Shown here: piece after piece, positions 10,769 through 22,429 of the stretch
Numbering within the stretch: position 1 is the stretch's first letter
Layout of the letters: every line of letters begins with the position of its first letter
From: Ganoderma boninense
Lineage: Eukaryota; Basidiomycota; Agaricomycetes; Polyporales; Polyporaceae
Reading direction: 5' to 3'
DNA length: 64,000 nt
Assembly (NCBI GenBank): GCA_002900995.3
Contig: CM035305.1
Span: forward strand, 3,270,467 to 3,334,466
Made by a program: the position numbers and the translations under genes
Notes under the pieces: model-generated
Databases searched by the model: none
Seen by the model: only the letters and a program-made list of their open reading frames with translations
Told to the model about the DNA's origin: nothing

Positions 10769-13418
10769 ATGTCACGAATCCCTGTGCCGTCCCCCTCCTA
10801 CAACCGTAGCGCAGGCGCTCCTCGTGCTACCTCTCCCATCCCCTTCCCTCCAGACCGCTCCGCCTCTCCTCTTCCTTCTCGCTACCAGCCGTCTTCGTCC
10901 ATGTCGACGCTTTCTGGGTCCATGTCCGAGACTCGGAAGAAGCAGAGCAAGAGGGATGAGGTACGTGTCATGTAGAATTTGGTTCGTGGTACTTCCATCT
11001 CCGCGGACCCTGTGGGAGGTTGTGATATGCCAAAGCACCGGTGTCTTCAGCGAGGAGGGGACACACGTGTATGAACTACACTATGTCTGCGACACTCACT
11101 TCCTCGCCTTCGGAGCGCGTCTCCTCGTCCACCAAGCCTGCAAATACGACCTCGCGTCGTCGACTCCCGTCGCGTTTGCCGACCTTTACTGATAATCTTT
11201 ACGTGCAGGCCATCCGGAAGAAGATCGAGGGAGAGCTCGCGCGCAAGCGCACCATCTCGACCACGAACCAGCAGCCACCCCAGAGCGAGCGCCGTCGCCG
11301 CAGAGAGAAGGCCAACGTTCAGAAGGGTACCGTCGCAGCTCTCAAGCCGAGCCCCGCGTTGACCGTCCCGGAGAACATCACCGTCTCGGAGGCGAGTCAA
11401 TTGTGCGCGGCGAAGCGGACGGACTGCGTCCTCGTAGTGGATGAGGATGAGGGCCTCAGCGGTATCTTCACTGCCAAAGATTTGGCCTACAGGGTACGTC
11501 GGCCTTCTTCCTTGGGACGGAATATGGGTTTCAAATAGCGCGACAGGTCACCGCCGAGGGATTGGACCCGCATACAACCCAAGTCAGCACGATCATGACC
11601 AGGAACCCAATGGTCACCCGGGATACGACCAGTGCTACAGAGGCACTCCAGCTGATGGTGCAGAGACACTTCAGGCACCTGGCAAGTCGAGACCCAGTTC
11701 TGCAGTGCAGGAGATGACCAACTGACACGGATTCGTTTTCAGCCCGTCTGCAACGAAGAGGGCAATGTCGTCGGTCTGCTCGATATCACGAAGGTGTTCC
11801 ACGAGGCCCTGGACAAGGTCGAGCGCAGCTCCTCGGCGTCCGAAAAGCTCTACCACGCTCTTGCGGGGGTCCAGTCCGAACTCGGCTCAGGTCTGGGTAC
11901 CAACCCTCAGGCGGCTGCCATGCTCTCCTACGTCGAGGCCCTCCGCGAAAAGACCGCGCTTCCAGACCTCACCACGGTTATGGACTCGCGCACCCTGCCC
12001 GCAACTGTCGGCCCGAAGACGACGGTGCGCGAGGTCGCAAAGCTCATGAAGGAGCGAAGGACCACGGCCGTGTGTGTGATGGAACCAGCGGCACCTGGCC
12101 AGGCCACAGCGAAGATCGCGGGCATCTTTACCAGCAAGGATGTTGTCCTCCGCGTCATTGCGGCGGGCTTGGACGCGACGAGATGTAGCGTCGTCCGGGT
12201 GATGACCCCTCACCCGGACACCGCTCCTCCGACCATGACCATTCACGATTCGCTGAAGAAGATGCACGGTGCGTGCGCATGTAATCGTTTGTTTTGAATT
12301 GACTAATAGGATATTCAGGTGGCCACTACCTCAATTTGCCCGTTGTTGAGGAGGACGGACGCCTAGTTGCTATCGTCGACGTCCTCAAGCTGACCTATGC
12401 CACGCTCGAACAGGCGAGCCTTCATTGCACTATGTTTGAAAGTTTCGTTTACTAACGCAAATCGCAGATGAACTCGGTGACCGCGGAAACCAATGAGAAC
12501 GAGGCGGAAGGTGGCCCTATGTGGGGTCGTTTCTTCGAGTCTCTTGGGAACGAGGACACGGAATCGATGATCTCTGGGTCGCACTACAATGGCGAGAGCG
12601 TGACGCACTCGCGCAAGTTCTCGCACAGTATGTCCCAACTGCTGCAGTCTCCGCATTCTGAGGTCCACCCCAACGACTCCGCCTCTGTTGTTGACGATGA
12701 TCAAGAGTCTGCCCTGGCGCGTTACAGCAAACAGGATATCCCTTCTATTGTCGCCCCGCCTGCACCCGCTCTTCCTGTGGACGACGGCACCTATGTGTTC
12801 AAGTTCCGCACACCCAGTGGCCGTACGCATCGTTTCCAGGCACGGAACGACAACATAGCGACGCTGCGCGACATCGTTAGTAACAAGCTTGCCACCGATC
12901 CCTTCTTCACGGATTACAGGAGCGATGCCTCGAACGAGGCTCCTCCGGACCCCACTGATTTCACGCTCTCGTACACGGACGCCGACGGCGATGTCGTGCT
13001 TATCACCTCGGACACCGACGTTACCGACGCAGTGAAAATTGCACGGTCGACGAAGGCTGACCGGGTTGTTCTATTCATCTCGGGCGGCAAAGGATGGGCC
13101 GATATCATGGCGGAAAAGAGCGCGAAGCAGGCTGAAGCGGTCGCGGCTGCAGCTGCACAGGAAGCGAAGGAGCTGGAGAAGCTTGGCTTCGCCGTGCCAT
13201 CCTCTGTCGTGGAACCGACTCCCGCGCCCGCGCCCGCGCCCGCGCCCGCCCCTGCGCCTAGCCCGTATCCTCCGCCGCCGCAGTACGCTCAACCGCTCGT
13301 GCCTATGCAGCCTGAGGTGGTCATGGGCATCCCGAAGGACTTGCTGCTGCCGGCTAGTATCGGAGCGTTGGCTGCTGTTATTCTTGGCGTCTTCACCATC
13401 TCTCGTTTGACAAGGTAG
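10769..13418 (+). CDS. CBS-domain and PB1-domain protein with C-terminal membrane anchor
   Basis: A fungal multi-CBS/PB1 protein (S. pombe Mug70-like architecture). Six exons: 10769-10960, 11209-11493, 11547-11681, 11743-12268, 12319-12413, 12468-13418; 727 residues. Order: Ser/Pro-rich head; CBS repeats carrying DCVLVVDEDEGLSGIFTAKD, MVTRDTTSATEAL, PVCNEEGNVVGLLDITKV, then TTVREVAKLMKERRTTAVCV and NLPVVEEDGRLVAIVDV; a PB1-like domain (YVFKFRTPSGRTHRFQ to DTDVTDAVKIA, residues roughly 515-610); a coiled-coil Ala/Glu stretch; a Pro-Ala repeat; and a final hydrophobic helix (ASIGALAAVILGVFTISRL) that suggests tail anchoring. CBS pairs usually sense adenine nucleotides; the ligand here is unknown. 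Introns 3 (gcaagt) and 5 (gcgagc) have GC donors. The first intron (248 nt) is unusually long. Confidence 0.86.
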
Positions 13419-13928
13419 ATAAGTAGTAGTAAGTAATGCGTGCTGGATGCGTAGGTGGATGGAACGTGGTGGAATGGATGGCAGATGCACATGCAAATTC
13501 CCCGAATACCTTAGTTAACCTCCGGAGCCCTGTTACTTTGGGCCTGCTATATGATGAGAACCATCTTCGCTCACGATTCCGCTCATGTGCACGCCTCACG
13601 ACTGTTTTAACGCGTAATGACTAGAATGCCATTCAGACTTGGACATTGCCAGGCACGGGGAGGATGATGATGAAATGCAGTGGCGCCGCAGCCAGAGCTA
13701 GCCAGAGCCACGGCGGAAACAAGGTTTTGCAGCGGTGCAGTTGCATGGCGTCCACGTGCAGAAGACGCGTCTGGTCGATCGGCTCGCACCGACGCGCCGC
13801 GACCGTGTCCTCCTCCGCCGCCACTGCCCGCCACATCCCGCTCCCCATCCCGCCCTTCCCACGCGGCAACGACGCCTGTCTACCCCCTTGAACCCTGTGC
13901 ATGTCCATCTAGACATAGCGGTGCAGCA
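13419..13928. other. Intergenic region CBS-PB1 gene / SGF11
   Basis: 510 bases between same-strand genes; 3' UTR plus the SGF11 promoter. Nothing else supported. Confidence 0.4.
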
Positions 13929-15582
13929 ATGCCCAAGCGAGAGCGCGATGATGCCGTCGCTGAGCTCGTGAGTGCCCCTCCTCGCACTCTCAGGGTCCGC
14001 GCCTGTCCGCCGCACATCTGCTAACCACTTCATTTGCGATGCAGAGCTCCACCATCTTCGCGGCCATGCTGGAGGAGATCCTCATGGACGTCGTGCAAGA
14101 GTCGCATAAGGAGATAGCGAGGTCCAGGGCCGTCTGCGACGTCTGTCATACGAGGTGTGTGCTGTGCGTTCATGTCTCGGACGACACTGACCCGTCCCGC
14201 GCTTCGTACAGATGTGGAGGAGGTTCGTTTGTTTTGGGTTTTTCCTGAGGTGCCCTCCTGATTGCGACTTACATTTACGTAGTGCATGTGCCCGGGCCGT
14301 CGGGTGCGAATGCGAACGCTAGTGGCTCGAGGATACCTACTCCGACGGGAGAGCTGAGAACTGGCGAAAGCCCGTCCGCGACGGGGGCGAACACGCCAGT
14401 CAACGGGAAGGACGGGAATGTGTACTTCGAGTGTCTCGAGTGCAAACGGCAGGTGCGGATTTAGCTCCTTGCTCGGCGGCTCTCTTAGAGTTCAAATCCG
14501 GGCCTCTGCGCAGGTTGCGTCGAATCGCTATGCCCCGCATCTGGCGAACTGTATGGGCATTGGAAACAGGAGGGGCGCCGCCAGGAATGCGTCCGTGAAG
14601 ACCAAGTGCGTGATTTTCACTCTGATCGGTCGGCATGTGTACCGATTGTCCGACGTGCAGGCTTGGGAACGAGTTGGGGAAGGCTGGGTCACCACGTCTC
14701 GGGTCGGAGGCTGCGGATGGACACGAGGGTTCGCCAAAACCTCCACTGAAGGGGAAGGGGAAGGCAAAGGGGAAGAAGTCCGGTATGTCATAACCTCTTC
14801 GTTCCCCCTCGACCATGTGCGTTGACATGCGTTTGCACCTAGAAGACTCGGCACTCAACGCCAATGGGAAGCGGGTACGTGCCTTGTTGCTTGATGTGGT
14901 CCATTCCGGCCTTGTGTTCACTGCGGAAGTACTACCTAGAATGCTTCCCCATCGGTTTCCCCCGTGAAGAAGACAAAGAAGCAGAAGACAGCAGGTGCGT
15001 TCATCCCACGATACTGTCAAGGCGTAGAGATCGATATCAGGAATGTAGCATCTCCTGCAGCTCGCATCAAACCCGAGCCCGAGCCTTCGAACAATGTAAG
15101 CACAAGCCGTCCTCCGCACGTCCTTTCAATTGACCAGGCAAGTTTTGTTGGGAAGCTTCTCCCAACGGCTTCTCGCGTGCCCTCGAAGCTGCGAGCTTCA
15201 TCTACAGTTTCTTCTTTGCATCGAGAACAACGCTCTTCATCTCCCGAGTCGGGGACCCGGCTATCGTCGCCTGCACGCTCAATATCGACGCAAGCGTCTA
15301 CAGTCATCCGAAGTCCTGCAATCGGCGCTGCGACGCTCAAATCTAAGCAAGCGAACGGCAAAGGTCGTGGGGCAGCTCCACCACCACGGATACCGAGTCC
15401 ACCGCGTCCACCGCCGCCGCCGGTGCCAGTCATCAGGATGCACGAAACGGATCTGTTTGTCGGTGAGTATAGCATCCTTTCGTACGTCTAAACACTCTTT
15501 CTGCGAGTTCTGACGCGATCTGGCAGATGTGGATGGACCAGGCGACGAGACAGGTTCTTCAACGGACACTGACACTGACTGA
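13929..15582 (+). CDS. SGF11: SGF11, zinc-finger subunit of the SAGA deubiquitinase module
   Basis: Sgf11 (ATXN7L3 counterpart) docks Ubp8, Sus1 and Sgf73 and binds the nucleosome acidic patch for H2B deubiquitination. Ten exons by phase: 13929-13967, 14045-14154, 14212-14222, 14283-14452, 14514-14605, 14661-14782, 14843-14874, 14940-15095, 15138-15462, 15527-15582; 370 residues. The N-terminal helix (FAAMLEEILMDVVQESHKEI) fits the Sus1/Ubp8-binding helix. The Sgf11 zinc finger is YFECLECKRQVASNRYAPHL followed by ANCMG, with a C-x2-C...H-x3-C pattern spanning an intron. The C-terminal half is a long Ser/Pro/Lys-rich tail. Exon 3 is only 11 nt. Introns in the tail are less certain because the frame stays open through some of them. 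Confidence 0.85.
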
Positions 15583-16012
15583 TTGGCCAACAGAAGGCAG
15601 GACTCTATCTTGGCTTGCTTTGTCTCGGTCCGTCTCGTTCTCGGCCGTCCTTTGTTCTGCTTGTGCTTTCCGTCGCTCCTCTCTGCTCCGCCTCCACAGC
15701 TTATGGAAGTCGATATGTAATGCATCTTCCCGTAGTTTTGTCGCCCAGGATAGGACTCTACACATCTCGATATTGTATTCTATGTACCCTGATTGTCCAC
15801 TAAACGCTCTTCAAGTATTGGTGTGTGAAGATCATTGCGACAGGCCTGCTGCCCATCAGTATGGTAAAATGGTCTGTGACATGGAACGTTACAACAGGGG
15901 TCTATGTCTTCTAAATGCCTGCAAGAGATAACTTCTACAAGAATTAGGCAAAGAGCTTCTATGTGTATAGTCTATAGATGTGACAAAGCAGGAGTACCAC
16001 GAAGCGTGATGA
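15583..16012. other. Convergent intergenic region SGF11 / MFS transporter
   Basis: 430 bases between convergent stop codons; expected to hold both 3' UTRs. No other feature seen. Confidence 0.4.
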
Positions 16013-18382
16013 TCAGAGCTGTTGAGGAATCTTGGAAGGAAAGAATGACCAGAGGCAGAACATGACGACGCATTGTGACACAGTAATGTAAGGGAGAGTG
16101 CGGGGACCGACGAAAGTAGACAGTGTTCCGGTGATGAAAGGGAAAAGAGCAGCTCCAAAGCTTCCAAACGCTGCACTACGCGAGCATCCACGTTAGATAG
16201 ACATCGAAATACAAATGACAAGACCCAGTGACTTACACGACGGCCATGGACACCAGGTGGACCTCGGTTGGCAGGAGGTCTCGCGTCGTGGCAAGGTTTG
16301 CGGGGTATATAGGCCCATACACGAGGCCGACGACTGCGGTAGAGACCGCATTCTCGATGAACGAAGGGACGAACCAGATGAGGAGGTGCATGCAGGCTGC
16401 AACCACTGTGAAGCGTGGAAAATGAGAAACCACCAGTTACAGCAAGAGATTACCCACATCTACGGATGCCAGAAGAACATCAGCATCTCGCGCAGTAGCT
16501 CGTGGTTACAAGTTCACGTACATGCAACCTTGCACAATCCACTTGCGATGACGGAAGGTGGTACTTTTCGGAGAAAGAATGTGTGAGTGGTTCACAAATG
16601 TATGCGAGACAAACTTCCTTACATGTTCCCTAAGTATCCCCATAAAAATCGGGAGATCGCCATGCCGGCCCAGAAGCCGCTCGTCACATAACCAACCGTG
16701 TTGGGGTTTGCGTTCTGTCCATGTGAGAGAAAATCAGTACGTGGCGATAAATGATGGTATGGAAGGAAGCAGACACGAAGGTTCAGCAAGTATATGACGA
16801 TCTGGACAGCGGCAATACTTCAATGACACCACTGTAGAGTCTTAGATGCGCGTCCCACTCACGAATCCTTGCGTGGCGCTCTCGCTGCATATCCTGTCAG
16901 CATGACCGACACATGTGTGTTGATAGTAACACTCGCCTCCCGGTGTATAACATGCAGAAAATAGCGGAAGACCAGAGCTTCGGCTTCTTAAGAGCCATTG
17001 AGTATGCTGGAGGGATGGGGCGAGTCAGATTTCCACTCTCGTACAGTACAATGGAACCCTTACTGCGGGGCCCCTTGCTTTCACTTAATGGCACGGGCGC
17101 AGAGTTGCTGGTAGGGAACGGCATCGAGTGGGATACGGCTGTCGTGGTAGCGCTGAGGTCTTCAGATGTCGGTGTTGGGCGCGAAGAGCGTGATTGACTC
17201 CAGACGGCTTCTGCATCGCTCTGGAGTTCACTACGAGTCGGGCGGAACGCGAAGACGATGAGAGATGTGTTTATAGCGGAGATGACGAGGGAGCCGAAGT
17301 AAAAGTTCGCCCAGCGAATACCAGTAGCGATGACGCTTTGGCAAACGAGAGGCGCACCGAATGCGCCGATAGCTGGTTCGTAGGTAGGATATCAGCAAGA
17401 TGGAAAAGAGGGGGAAAAGGGTCATACCCCACGATCCGTACATGTACCCAAGTCCACGTTTGGAGGTGGAGGATACGTAGACATTCCTGTGTAGAATCGG
17501 TCTAAGGGAACCTGCGTTTAGGCAGAAAGTCGGAAATCATACAGTGTAGCTGGCGAAGGATATGTTAGTTTCGTCTTCAGGGTTGGAAGCAGTGAGCACT
17601 CACCTAGAATGAACGATCTTGAGAACGCTGAAATGGCATATGCAACCAACATGCTGGGAAACCCGAGCCGACATCCCATAATAACGAAGAACATCGAATG
17701 TAAGACGCTTGCTAATGCCATAGTGAAAAACCTGCAACGAGAAACAGAAAAGCCGACTATGGAAGTTCTTTCTTCCCCGCAGTGCGGCTTCGCTCTCCGG
17801 AACGATGTAAGAGAGAATAGCGAAGGGATTTTGCTCTCAGAGAAGCTCCCCCGCCCAAGGAAACGCGTTATGAATTCTACCGAGATGGTCCCTAGCGCGT
17901 ACCTGAGAGAAAATCATATTATTGAATCAGAAAAATAGTGATAAAGGAAATGGCGAACCCTGATGCGCTGGCCACCCATAGGAGGGAGGACGTCATAAAG
18001 CTAAGGTTGAAGTCACGTTCGAAATCTGGTAACACTGGGGTGAGTAGGTGTGGGGGCCTGACAGGAAAAGGCACCCACAAGGCAGTAGAGTTCCGGTGAC
18101 TGGATGCCACGAGTCAGATGGTGTTGCTCATATGAGAAAAAAATACGTACCTCCATCACCCCAGCCAAGTGTAAGAAGGGCAAAGAACGCCGAGGCTAGT
18201 CGTATCCTGGCACGCTCTGAACGAAGACCTTGAGGAGCACTGGCCGTCGTAAGGGGAGTGTGCAAAGATTTCTCCTTCATGGAGTCGTCATGTGGGATGG
18301 TAACGAAAGGGGGTTTGGCCTCTGGCATTTGAGTAGAACGGGTGGTTTCGGACAGAGTGCGAGAATCACTTGACGGCAGCAT
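16013..18382 (-). CDS. MFS transporter (Bsc6/fucose-permease-like)
   Basis: Twelve-TM major facilitator split by many short introns; I can follow the fold but not every junction. Exon 1 (18151-18382) gives a hydrophilic N-terminus and the first helix ending LLTLGWGDG. Further segments: LPDFERDFNLSFMTSS near 18030, FFTMALASVLHSMFFV near 17700, GAFGAPLVCQSVIATG and FYFGSLVISAINTSLIV at 17250-17400, VWFVPSFIENAVSTAVVG-type helix and GPIYPANLATTRDLLP at 16240-16410, and a final exon (about 16013-16165) ending SFFPSKIPQQL with stop at 16013. An upstream in-frame ATG at 18448 is an alternative start. Substrate unknown. Acceptor choice after exon 1 is uncertain: only the site just before TGTTACC keeps phase. 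Confidence 0.75.
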
Positions 18383-18530
18383 TTTGGAGGAGATTGACAC
18401 GGCCCCCCATGCCTCGAAGAGGCCAAGGAATTTATACGAGGGCTGCACTTCGACTTTTGGGGATGGCTAGAGGCCATCCCCAACCGTCTCGAACTGATTT
18501 CTCTGTGAACACGTACAACAAAAGCATGTT

Positions 18531-18955
18531 TCAGGGCCAGGAGAAGCTGAAGCTGAGGAGAAGAACTGAATGGACCACTGTGACTAAGAACGCTGGACGC
18601 ATGACCGCCCACAAGATTGGGTTGCCGACGTCTTCTGCCCGCGGAAAATAGCTGGGCGCGTCGCTCGGAGCTTCGATCTTGGACACGAGCGGAGGCCAGC
18701 TGAAGCCTGGGGCCTCAGCTCGTGGACAATCACAGCCTGAGTCAAGCGCAGCATGGATCAACTGACAAAAGTTGACGTTAAGATCACGGAAAGTCTGAAG
18801 GCGAGGGGTCACTTGCCAGGTAAATCTGCTCCGCTTCATGGACGGTGTTCCGCATCCGCAACACGCGCGGCCTAACAGAAATTTTCGGGGAGTCGGGGAA
18901 CGGATCTGCGATGCTGGAGACCATTTTAGCCAGCGGTTGGAGGAAGCGGAGACGG
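18531..18955 (-). CDS. Possible small hypothetical gene
   Basis: I do not recognise this. A segment beginning MVSSIADPFPDSPKISVR and continuing RMRNTVHEAEQIYL ends at a GC-type donor (ctg|gcaagt), the same form as a confirmed GC donor in the CBS-PB1 gene. It can be joined to a second open segment starting LIHAALDSGCDCPRAEAPGF, ending near 18531. No conserved domain is evident. It may be a fragment of a longer gene or not coding at all. Confidence 0.25.
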
Positions 18956-19385
18956 TGAGTGTGGGTGCGCTGGACGTGGAGTGCTTTGCGGAGAAGGAGG
19001 CATGCCCCGCGCAGCGTCCAACGGCGGACTTAAGCACGCCGATTCATACTTGGACCGTCGAGAGAGCAGAGCCCAGACGACGCTTTCGCTTTGGTGGACG
19101 TGAGAGCGTAGGTTAGCCGTCGGCAAATGCCAGACGAGCACGACGAGGTTAAACATTCCAAGTTAACAAATTGTGACCATCGCTCCGGTCCGGCTGCCGC
19201 TCATAATCTGAGTCGCTCGCCGGCCCCGAGTCTCTGGCCACAATCTTACCAAACCCCTCCTTCACCTCCTCCTTCATATTTCTTGCTTTATCTTCGTCAA
19301 TTCGCCCTGGGGAAAGAGCAAGGAAAAATTGCCGCTATCACTCGGATCGCCCTACCTCCACGCCAACCGATCGCTCGAGTTCGCG
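18956..19385. promoter_or_regulatory. Upstream region of NMD3
   Basis: About 430 bases upstream of the NMD3 start. A pyrimidine-rich stretch (caaacccctccttcacctcctccttcatatttc) lies about 120 bases before the ATG. No TATA box identified with confidence. Confidence 0.35.
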
Positions 19386-21342
19386 ATGGAGTTCGTCCCC
19401 GCGCCTGCAGTCCACCGCGTCCTTTGCGCCGATTGTGGAACCCCCATCGTCCCCAATTCTGCAAACCTCTGTGTCGCCTGTCTCAGGAATACCGTGGATA
19501 TCACTGAGGGTATCCCAAAACAAGGTACATCCCCTCCTCTATTCCTTGCCATCCCAAACCCATTTTTCTCGGCTCAACGGCTCTGCGGGTGTTAGTGCTT
19601 GACGCTGTAGCTTTCCGCCCCCTTGTTCACCTCCATGCCTTCTACGTAGTCCACTGTCCAATATCCGTTAGACATGTCTTGGTTTGACTTCTGAGTCGTG
19701 TCTTGTCAATCGATTCTGACTCAAGTTTGCAGCCTCCGTTTCCTTCTGCCGTAACTGCGAGCGTTTCCTCTCCCCGCCCTCAAGCTGGACCATCGCTCGC
19801 CCCGAATCCCAAGAACTCCTCGCCATCTGTCTAAAGAAACTCAAGGGTCTCAACAAAGTCCGCCTCACAGAAGCTCACTTCATCTGGACAGAGCCTCACT
19901 CCAAACGCCTTCGCGTATCACTCACCATCCAAAAAGAGGTCCTCACCGCGACGATCCTCGAACAGGTATTCGAGATCGAATACCTTGTCCAGCATGGCCA
20001 GTGTCCAGATTGCACAAAGCTCGCCGCCAAGAACACATGGAAGGCCCTTGTACAGGTCCGACAGAAGGTCCCCCACAAGCGGACTTTCCTTTTCCTCGAG
20101 CAGCTCATCCTTAAGCACGGAGCACAGAAGGACACCATTTCGGTCAAGGAGGTGCGCGATGGCCTTGACTTCTTCTACAGCTCGCGCAGCCATGCCCAGA
20201 AGATGGTCGAGTTCCTGACCGGGGTCGTGCCCATCCGGTACGTATTCCTCCTTCGCGACGCGCGCGATGTGCTCGTGCTCAAGCCATGATCCTCCAGATC
20301 AAAATCGTCCGAACAGCTGCTCTCCGCGGACACGCACACCAACACCGCCAACTTCAAGTACACGTTCTCAGTCGAGATCGCCCCGATCTGCAAGGACGAC
20401 TTCGTCTGCGTGCCACCCAAGCTCGCACGATCGCTCGCAAACATCTCTCCCCTCACAGTGTGCGTACGCGTCGGGAACTCGCTGCACCTCATGGACCCCG
20501 CGACGCTCCAGACAGCAGAAATCACCGCACCCATCTACTGGCGCACGCCATTCGACGCGCTCGCGTCCCTCACGGACCTCGTCGAGTTCACCGTCCTCGA
20601 CGTCGAGCCCTCAGGCGCGACGCGCGGCAAGTGGGTTCTAGCCGACGCACAAGTCGCGCTCTCCGGCGCATTCCGCTCCCACGCTTTGGGCGGCGGCGCC
20701 GACGACGACGCGATGGACCACGATGGCGGCGGTGGGGTCGGGGACCAGATCTTCCACACGCGGACGCACCTTGGTGGGATCCTGCAGCCTGGCGACAGCG
20801 CGATGGGCTACTTCCTGACACACGCGAACTTCAACTCGGACGACTTCGCGGCGCTGCCCGCGCACCGCGTGCCGGACGTCGTGCTCGTGAAGAAGGCGTA
20901 CCCGAACCGCCGCAAGAAGAACCGGCCCCGCGCGTGGCGCCTGCGCAGCATTGCGAAGGAGGAGGGCGAGGAGGGCGAGACGGGCGCGGGGCGCGGCGTC
21001 GTGGGCCGCATGGGCGGGCGCGACCAGCGCAAGGTCGAGGAGGACTACGAGTTGTTCTTGCGCGACTTGGAGGAGGACGAGGAGATGCGCGGTGCCGTCA
21101 ACCTTTATCGCACGCAGAAGCCAGGCGCGGGCTCGGGGATGGCGGGGGGCAAGACGAGGCGGAAGGGGCAGGGACAGTTCGATATGGACGTGGACGAGCA
21201 GGCAGCTGTCCCGGAGCACCCTCCGGCGGCGGTTGGGGCCGAGGAGACGGATGGGGAGGAGGACGAGGCGGATTTCCCAGATGTGAAGCTGGACGAGCTG
21301 CTCGAAGACTTCGACGAGATGACGCTAGAGGAGTCTGCATGA
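19386..21342 (+). CDS. NMD3: NMD3, 60S ribosomal subunit nuclear export adaptor
   Basis: Binds the joining face of pre-60S subunits and recruits the exportin Crm1. Three exons: 19386-19524, 19733-20237, 20298-21342; 562 residues (yeast 518). The N-terminus carries the paired CxxC zinc motifs (CADCGTPIVPNSANLCVAC, then CRNCERF). Further Nmd3 blocks are WTEPHSKRLRVSLTIQKE, VLTATILEQVFEIEYLVQ, CPDCTKLAAKNTWKALVQVR and RQKVPHKRTFLFLEQLILKH, then FYSSRSHAQKMVEFL, and FKYTFSVEIAPICKDDFV after the second intron. The C-terminus is acidic with Leu-rich stretches (VKLDELLEDFDEMTLEESA), as expected for the nuclear-export region. GC content is very high in exon 3. Confidence 0.94.
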
Positions 21343-21467
21343 GCTTGAGTGCTGGTTGTATCATCACTGCTGGTGTATTCTGTGCTGTATCGATGGCTAC
21401 AAACTACAGATGTATTGTGATTCTAGATACTGCTGTACAGGACGATGGGATGCCTGCTGTCGTTCGT

Positions 21468-22429
21468 TCACCAGGGGATGGCACTGCCGTCGTAGCGGAA
21501 GAACTTCCCGCTGTCCTCGTTGCTGAGCGAGGTGACCAGTTTGATGAGGTGGCCTACGCTGAACTCGGGCTCCAACTGCGCGCCTTCACCACCCAAGGCT
21601 ATCGTCGAGTCGTTGTTTGTGTCAGCATGGCATGGCGCGTGCTTCACATTCAACGCAGGGGCTCACCAGTTTTCACCCAACCTGGGTCAACTACAACTAC
21701 TGTGAGGTCTGGACGCTCTGCCTTTTGCTGATAGGTCTGCAACGGCATGCAAGTTAATTCACGGATCTAATGAAGGACGGACAAGCTGCTTACAAGCATG
21801 TTCAACGCAGCCTTGCTTATGCTGTACGACGCGCATTTGTTCCCAAGGTTAAGCCCAATGCTCGCTAGCCCACTCGACACGTTCACAATGGTCTTCTTCT
21901 TACCCTTTTCGAGCAGCGGGAGGTACACCTGCGACAGGAGCATCGGCCCGACAACGTTCACTTGCATAGTGCGCATCAGTGTCTCGGTCTCTGTGTTCGA
22001 CGCCAGGTCATTGCCTTCGTTCTAGCCGTGGGGGTCAGCCTTGTGCCCAGGGAAAGTGGAGGGTACGCACGATGGCAGCATTGTTGTAGAGGACATCGAG
22101 GGCCCCGTTCTCCCCGAGCGCAGCCTGGACAAGCGGGAGAGAGCCCCTGATTGAGGCCTCGGAGGAGACGTCGATCGGTGCAATGTGCAGTGTGCCCTTC
22201 GCGGTGTGCTTCAGCGCCTGAAGGTCAGTCGCGCCATCGGGGTTTCGGCATGTCGCGACGACGATGTTGGTTGGGACGGTGAGCAGCTGCCTAGTGAGCT
22301 CTAGACCAATCCCTCGATTGGCACTGGATCGAGGGGGAGGGCAGGCTGTCAAAAGGTGCCGATGCTCGGAATGAAGGATTAATGCACGCACCCGGTGAGC
22401 AGCCAGGTAGTAGTGTCCAACTCGGACAT
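21468..22429 (-). CDS. Short-chain dehydrogenase/reductase (classical SDR, C-factor-like)
   Basis: NAD(P)-dependent oxidoreductase, substrate unknown. Five exons: 22392-22429, 22071-22323, 21794-22021, 21667-21736, 21468-21598; 239 residues, normal for a classical SDR. Exon 1 ends inside the Rossmann glycine motif, so that splicing gives TGANRGIGLELTRQLL. Further signatures: DVLYNNAA (NNAG-type), VNVVGPMLLSQVYLPLL, NVSSGLASIG carrying the catalytic Ser, and YSISKAALNML with the YxxxK catalytic pair. The later segment VVDPGWVKTALGG is the usual PG motif after the active site. Divergent from the UPF0658-like gene. Confidence 0.9.

Noticed and set aside
13222..13260. Pro-Ala hexamer array as a possible minisatellite or CRISPR-like repeat
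   Set aside because: It is an in-frame low-complexity coding repeat; no spacers. No CRISPR array is expected or seen in this eukaryotic sequence.
14487..14500. GTTCAAATCC resembling a tRNA B-box
   Set aside because: It lies in an SGF11 intron with no A-box upstream and no cloverleaf.
20286..21731. Long Arg-rich open frame (481 residues) on the plus strand
   Set aside because: It is a GC-driven shadow of NMD3 exon 3 in another frame; the NMD3 frame carries the conserved domain.
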